Shown here: positions 59,793 to 64,000 of the stretch, in pieces
How positions within the stretch are numbered: the first letter of the stretch is position 1
Layout of the letters: each line of letters starts with the position of its first letter
Source of the DNA: Rhodococcus pseudokoreensis
GTDB lineage: Bacteria; Actinomycetota; Actinomycetes; Mycobacteriales; Mycobacteriaceae
DNA length: 64,000 bases
Reading direction: 5' to 3'
Assembly (NCBI RefSeq): GCF_017068395.1
Contig: NZ_CP070619.1
Location: forward strand, 1,860,001 to 1,924,000
The notes under the pieces: model-generated
Told to the model about the DNA's origin: nothing
What the model saw: the letters and a program-made list of their open reading frames with translations, nothing else
Database searches by the model: none
Program-made: the position numbers and the translations under genes

Positions 59793-60294
59793 TGGAACAC
59801 CTCCGAACGGCAATAATCCTAAGCCGTCGGCGTTCGAGGTCACGACATGTGGGCGATTTCACCTACCCGGTTGACGAATACCCCTCATGTGTCGGTAGAT
59901 TGGCAACCGGCACCTCGAGTGCCGCGAGCACCTGTCGCCCCTCCCCCCCTGTGGGCGCCAGGTTGGTGGCGGGGTCAACCCCCCCTGTACCCCGCCACCC
60001 AGCTCGGCACTTCTCTCCACGCAGTGGCTTGTCGCCCGCGGAACACACCCCTCGTTCGGAGTTCCGGACCACCTTGCGTGAAGCTCGGCGTTCGCTGCAG
60101 ATTAACTGCTGCGTGCCATGTTCCGATATCTAATCACACCGGCGACATATAAGCGACACGAGAGCAATACGCATCGGACAGCTCGGCAACACCGGCACCG
60201 CACGCCACTTCCGTCACAGCGTTCCCGGTCCCCTTCCGGCTACCCTGTCGTGCGTGCGGAGACAATCCCCCCAGCAGCCGACGCGAAGCGGACG
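59793..60294. other. Intergenic region upstream of YibE/F gene
   Basis: About 500 bp with no convincing gene. The left part holds the promoter of the ImmA-type gene. The segment 60090-60170 is AT-rich (ATATCTAATC, ACATATAAGC). TACCCT at 60241-60246 is a possible -10 for the gene at 60295. Confidence 0.4.
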
Positions 60295-61596
60295 ATGAGC
60301 GAATTCCACGGACACGGCCACGGACATGGACACGGCCACAGCGACGGACCGGCCCCGATGGGACCCGTCGCCGCCAAGGTGGTCGTCGGACTCCTCGTCG
60401 CCATCGGCGTCGCGGTACTCATCGGCGCCATCGCGTTGTGGCCCGGCAAGCCGAGCGTCGACGTCGAGCAGCCGTTTCAGAGCGCCCAGGGCGGTGCTGT
60501 CGTCACGGAGTCGGGCACGGTCACGATGCAGAACATCGGCGACTGCGGTAGTCCGTCGGCCGGGCGCGCGTTCACCGGCGCACCGCTGCCCCCGCCCGCG
60601 GGTGCCTACGAGTGCCAGCGCAGCATCGTCGACATCGAGTCCGGTCCCAACTCCGGCACCCAGACGCTGCTCGAGATCATCCCGGGCCCCGGCCAGCCCG
60701 ACCTCCGGGTGGGCGAGCACATCCGGCTCTCCCGCCAGACGGACGTGAACGGCACGACGGAGTACTCGTTCGAGGACTACGCCCGCGGTCTGCCCGTCAC
60801 GCTCATCGCACTCGCGTTCGCCGCCGTCGTGATCGCGGTCGCGCGGTGGCGCGGGTTCCGGGCGCTCGTCGGCATCGTCGTCTCTTTCGGCGTGCTCGTC
60901 CTGTTCACGCTCCCGGCCCTGCTGGACGGGCAACCGGCGATCCCGGTGGCGCTCGTCTCCGGCGCCGTCATCCTGTATGCCGTGCTGTATCTCGCGCACG
61001 GCGTCTCGCTGCGCACCAGTTCGGCGTTGCTGGGCACGCTCGCGTCGATGGCCCTGGCGGCCGTCCTCTCCTGGGCCACCATCGAGATGACCCGCCTGAC
61101 CGGGCTGTCCGAGGAACAGAACACCAACGTCCAGACGTACATCCAGCACGTCAGCATCACCGGGCTGCTGCTGGCCGGTTTCATCATCGGCTCGCTGGGT
61201 GTGCTCAACGACGTCACCATCACGCAGGCGGCGTCGGCATTCGAACTGGCCTCGCTCGACCCGGACGCATCGAGGCGGCAGATCTTCGGTTCCGCGATGC
61301 GCGTCGGCCGCGATCACATCGCCAGCACCGTGTACACCCTCGTCCTGGCGTATGCCGGCGGGGCGCTGCCGCTGCTGTTGCTGTTCAGTGTGGCGGGCCG
61401 GTCGATCCAGGACGTGCTGCTCAGCGACGCCGTGGCCATCGAGATCGTGCGGTCGGCGGTCGGCGGCATCGCGTTGGCGCTGTCGGTGCCGCTGACCACC
61501 GCGATCGCCGTGATGCTGGCGCGCCCGATCGGCGCAGGGCCCAGCGGCGCGGCGCCCGCGGTCAGGCCGTCACGGGGTGGCCGTCACTCCAAATAG
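60295..61596 (+). CDS. YibE/F-like multi-pass membrane protein with His-rich N-terminus
   Basis: A 433-residue membrane protein. The cytoplasmic N-terminus is strikingly His/Gly-rich (HGHGHGHGHGHSDG). One transmembrane helix (about 25-48) leads to an outside domain of about 110 residues with two Cys (DCGSPSAG, YECQRS) that may form a disulfide. Seven more helices follow, with the YibE/F-family motifs (GSLGVLNDVTITQA, HISTVYT-like HIASTVYTLVLAYAGG). The His tract suggests divalent-metal binding. Transport function is not proven for this family. The ATG at 60295 was chosen for the MSEFHGH start; the frame is open upstream to 60118. Confidence 0.85.
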   Translation: MSEFHGHGHGHGHGHSDGPAPMGPVAAKVVVGLLVAIGVAVLIGAIALWPGKPSVDVEQPFQSAQGGAVVTESGTVTMQNIGDCGSPSAGRAFTGAPLPPPAGAYECQRSIVDIESGPNSGTQTLLEIIPGPGQPDLRVGEHIRLSRQTDVNGTTEYSFEDYARGLPVTLIALAFAAVVIAVARWRGFRALVGIVVSFGVLVLFTLPALLDGQPAIPVALVSGAVILYAVLYLAHGVSLRTSSALLGTLASMALAAVLSWATIEMTRLTGLSEEQNTNVQTYIQHVSITGLLLAGFIIGSLGVLNDVTITQAASAFELASLDPDASRRQIFGSAMRVGRDHIASTVYTLVLAYAGGALPLLLLFSVAGRSIQDVLLSDAVAIEIVRSAVGGIALALSVPLTTAIAVMLARPIGAGPSGAAPAVRPSRGGRHSK

Positions 61597-61610
61597 CGGG
61601 CGGACCGCTA
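61594..61610. terminator. 17-nt hairpin holding both convergent stop codons
   Basis: TAGCGG-GCGGA-CCGCTA. The first TAG is the stop of the YibE/F gene and the final CTA is the stop (TAG) of the convergent 74-aa gene. The hairpin may end both transcripts. Confidence 0.55.
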
Positions 61611-61832
61611 GCTGAAGAGCCCGACCTCCCGAAGCACGATGAAGATGATGGCGATGACCATCAGCGCGTAGACGGTCAGCATCGTCACCTTGGCCGCATG
61701 TTCGCTGGTGGGCGGGAACATCTTCAGGATCGGCTTCGTGTACGCCACGAGCCGACGTGTCTCTGCCGGCGCGGCCGCCGAAGACGGGGAAACGTTGGGA
61801 GTGCTGTGGAACTCCGCGGGATTTGCAGTCAC
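61608..61832 (-). CDS. Small single-pass membrane protein (74 aa)
   Basis: A 74-residue protein with a Ser/Ala/Pro-rich N-terminal half and one C-terminal transmembrane helix (VTMLTVYALMVIAIIFIVL, about 49-67). The GTG at 61832 is chosen because GAGAGGA is ideally spaced; the ATG at 61841 has that sequence too close. It lies 93 nt after the Hsp70-like membrane protein gene on the same strand and may be co-transcribed with it. No family recognised. Confidence 0.65.
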   Translation of the reverse strand: MTANPAEFHSTPNVSPSSAAAPAETRRLVAYTKPILKMFPPTSEHAAKVTMLTVYALMVIAIIFIVLREVGLFS

Positions 61833-61925
61833 TGCACACATCCTCTCTACGCCGGAACCATTCCCATGGTAGGCCCGCGGAGCGGGGCACGGCACCTCGA
61901 ATCGGCAGCCGGGCCGCGGCGACGT

Positions 61926-63353
61926 CTAGGTTCCGGGGAGCCTGGGCAGTTCGGGGAGTTCGGGCAGCTGGAACGGCGGCAGTTGGATCTGCGGCAGACC
62001 GGGAAATATCGGTGCGGGCGGAGGCGGCGGCGGTGCGGGTTCCGCCTCGGGAATCCGGATCTGCGACGCCGTCTGCACGGGCGCCTCGACGGTCTCGGAC
62101 GTCGGCGGCGGCGCGGGCGTCGTCGGTGACGGTGTGGCCATCTCGGTGACGACCGGCGGATTGGCGGTGAGTTGCGTGGTCGCCGGCTGCGACGACCCCT
62201 CGGTGCGCGACAGCAGGTTCTTGCCGTATCCGAGACCGAGTCCGATCACCGCCACCACGGCGAGCGCGGTGCCCGCCAGCGCGGCGCCCCGGATCTGGAT
62301 CTTGGCGACCTGCTGGCTCGGCGGCGGCGCCGCGGCGCTCAGCCACGACGGGGTACTCGACGGCGCACCGCTGCGCGCGACGACTGCGGTCGGGGCGTGC
62401 CGGTAGGCGTCCGCCTCGAACTCGGCGCGAGGCGTGTATTGCGGCGGCGGGAGGACGCGGGCAACTTCGGCGGCGGGCGGCACCACCTGCTGGGCGAGCA
62501 GCGCAGCACCTTGTGCCGCAACGAGTTCGGGATGATCGGGAACGATGACCGGCAATCCGAGCCACGACTCCAGCACCGTGCGCACAAGTGGAATGCGCGC
62601 ACCGCCACCGGTGAGCACCACGGCGTCCGGGGTTCGTCCGGACCGCGTGATCACGTCGCGGGCGAGGCGCGCCGACGATTCGACGGTGACACCGATGAGC
62701 GAGTCGAAGACGTCACGCGACAACAGCAGCAGGCCGCCGTCGCCGGGGACGGCGACGGCGCCACCGGTGGACAGCCGCTCCTTCGCCTCACGACAGCGGA
62801 GGTCGAGCGCCAGGCTGGCGGCCGCGTCGTGGGGCGCCTCGATGCGGTTGTTCTCCAACTGGTTGGCCCGGACCATCCGGTCGAAGACGTCGCCGCTCAC
62901 CGTGTCGGTGCGGACCGTCTCGACCACCTCACCCGTCGCCCGGTCGACGACGCTCACGGTGAGCCCGGAACTGCCCAGGTCGTAGAACACGAGCGTCGCG
63001 TGGTCGCCCAGGGCTCCCGAGACGTCGAGGAATTTCAGCGCGGCCGAGGCCTCGGTGACGAGTTGGTAGTTGACGAGTTGCTGCCGGGCCATCGCCGCCT
63101 GGACGGCGCCTGCCTGTGCTTCGTCGCGGTAGGCGACGCCGGTGGCATGCACCTGCCCGGCGTCGGGTGCTCCGGCGAGAACGACGCCGATAGATTCGGC
63201 GGCCAGTTCCTCCGGCAGATCCCGGCCTGCGGCGACGACCTGGGCCCGGAAATCGGGGAGGTGCCTGCTTGCGGCGTCGTCACGGTTCACGGAGTCGGGT
63301 CGTGCCAAGCGCACAGCGCTCGCACCGACCGACACACCTAGAACCGAACTCAT
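61926..63353 (-). CDS. Membrane-anchored Hsp70-like protein, paralogue 4
   Basis: A 475-residue protein. The N-terminal ATPase-like domain shows phosphate-1 VLGVSVGASAVRLAR, phosphate-2 VFYDLGSSGLTVSVVD (about 122-137) and adenosine motif VVLTGGGARIPLV (about 245-257). A linker of about 60 residues leads to a transmembrane helix (about 354-376). The outer tail is Pro-rich (PPPPPP) and ends in a short PxLPxLP repeat. There is no substrate-binding domain. It is the best preserved of the four ATPase domains after DnaK itself, by motif. It is not next to ini genes. The ATG at 63353 is preceded by GGGCGG. Function unknown. Confidence 0.82.
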   Translation of the reverse strand: MSSVLGVSVGASAVRLARPDSVNRDDAASRHLPDFRAQVVAAGRDLPEELAAESIGVVLAGAPDAGQVHATGVAYRDEAQAGAVQAAMARQQLVNYQLVTEASAALKFLDVSGALGDHATLVFYDLGSSGLTVSVVDRATGEVVETVRTDTVSGDVFDRMVRANQLENNRIEAPHDAAASLALDLRCREAKERLSTGGAVAVPGDGGLLLLSRDVFDSLIGVTVESSARLARDVITRSGRTPDAVVLTGGGARIPLVRTVLESWLGLPVIVPDHPELVAAQGAALLAQQVVPPAAEVARVLPPPQYTPRAEFEADAYRHAPTAVVARSGAPSSTPSWLSAAAPPPSQQVAKIQIRGAALAGTALAVVAVIGLGLGYGKNLLSRTEGSSQPATTQLTANPPVVTEMATPSPTTPAPPPTSETVEAPVQTASQIRIPEAEPAPPPPPPAPIFPGLPQIQLPPFQLPELPELPRLPGT

Positions 63354-63468
63354 GGGCCGCCCAACTCGACTGTGCACGGGTTCGATCCGGAATCCCCCCA
63401 CTCCATGGCCCGCAGTCTAGCGAAGCGGTCCGACACGGCAACCGGGCAACCGGTCGGCGGCAGACAAC

Positions 63469-64000
63469 TCAGAAGTTGCTCGCGATGATCACTCCCGCGA
63501 TGCCCGTCCCCAGCGGCACGAACGTGCACGGCGGCACCACCACGTGGGCGGGATCGAGCGTGTTGAGCACCAGTTGCTGGGAGAACGGGTCGTACGGCAG
63601 GTTGAAATGTCCGGTCTGATCGATCGGGCACAGGTCCTGCACGAGGATGTTGGTGGCGCCGGGGTCGCGCAGCGCGACGTTCGTGTACGGCTGGATCACC
63701 TCGTCGTAGCGCGTGCCGATCGTGGTGTATTCGGCGCCGGGCACGGTGTCACCGCCCGCGTTGAGGGCGGTGAGGAACGGCGAGCCCTGCACCTGCTCGG
63801 CGAGCGCCTCCGAACCGATCGTTTCGATCAGTTCGGTGCCGCCGGGAACGGACGTCACCGCCGTCGCGATCCCGAAGAACGTTCCCCCGTAGGTGGGCGA
63901 CGCCAGACCGATCCAGTGGTGCACCTTGGATGCTCCGCCGAGCCTGTTGACGTAGTACCGGGCCACCGTCGCGCCCTGCGAGTGCCCGATGAGGTCGACC
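63469..64000 (-). CDS. Secreted-type lipase/esterase, C-terminal part (cut by window edge)
   Basis: The 3' part of an alpha/beta-hydrolase gene, 177 residues visible. The nucleophile motif GHSQG is right at the window edge (VDLIGHSQGATVARYYV), followed by a loop and the catalytic His in QTGHFNLPYDP (within the last 60 residues). The Asp is likely in ILVQDLCPID. The general form matches actinobacterial triacylglycerol lipases (LipA type), normally exported by a signal peptide outside this window. It ends 115 nt before the start of the Hsp70-like gene on the same strand. A downstream gene in the same direction, but probably a separate unit. Confidence 0.82.
   Translation of the reverse strand, partial: VDLIGHSQGATVARYYVNRLGGASKVHHWIGLASPTYGGTFFGIATAVTSVPGGTELIETIGSEALAEQVQGSPFLTALNAGGDTVPGAEYTTIGTRYDEVIQPYTNVALRDPGATNILVQDLCPIDQTGHFNLPYDPFSQQLVLNTLDPAHVVVPPCTFVPLGTGIAGVIIASNF

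Noticed and set aside
59863..60072. 69-codon minus-strand ORF in the gap before the YibE/F gene
   Set aside because: No ribosome binding site and it overlaps the probable upstream region of the protease gene; composition is not coding-like.

Overview
The window is high-GC actinobacterial chromosome, most likely from a mycolic-acid organism of the Rhodococcus group. The evidence is dense divergent/convergent packing with GTG starts and 1-4 nt overlaps, a dnaK-grpE-dnaJ-hspR operon with HAIR-type operators, and a gene set matching the M. tuberculosis Rv0337c-Rv0353 neighbourhood (alaA/aspC aminotransferase, EtfD-like Fe-S protein, iniB-iniA-iniC, dnaK operon). That gene set is here expanded by duplication and insertion. 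All functional calls come from reading motifs; no database search was run.

Layout. 1-2.2 kb: 5' part of a sensor kinase gene and its NarL-type response regulator, opposite a small secreted protein. 2.2-6.5 kb: chaperone operon (minus strand) under HspR control. 6.6-8.4 kb: small membrane protein, a secreted repeat protein and a DinB-like protein. 8.4-21.5 kb: a complete galactoside island. An ABC importer and GH36 alpha-galactosidase run leftward; GH42 beta-galactosidase, DeoR regulator, galT, galK, importer ATPase and galE run rightward, around a palindrome-rich divergent control region. Imported alpha- or beta-galactosides would be hydrolysed and the galactose fed into the Leloir pathway. 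21.5-22.8 kb: DUF2252 protein.

22.8-35.2 kb and 45.4-52.1 kb hold two iniBAC-type clusters of dynamin-like proteins. Each is divergent from a gene for an Hsp70-like ATPase domain fused to one transmembrane helix and a low-complexity outer tail. The first cluster also has a LuxR-type regulator and a second Hsp70-like protein whose ATPase lobe II is missing. The second cluster's IniA paralogue has lost its P-loop lysine. A fourth Hsp70-like membrane protein lies at 61.9-63.4 kb. Together these look like a poorly described envelope-stress/membrane-remodelling module. Between the clusters lie two paralogous secreted serine proteases, four paralogous exported glycine-zipper proteins (one pair behind a candidate IdeR/DtxR iron box), a 26-aa hydrophobic ORF, and an EtfD-type electron-transfer protein behind tandem TetR-like operators.

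52.1-64 kb: S9 peptidase, carotenoid oxygenase, AlaA-type aminotransferase, a two-regulator pair (XRE plus EspR-like) convergent with a membrane protein and an ImmA/IrrE-type metalloprotease, a YibE/F membrane protein, a small membrane protein, the fourth Hsp70-like protein, and the 3' part of a secreted lipase gene. No rRNA, tRNA, CRISPR, IS element or prophage was seen.
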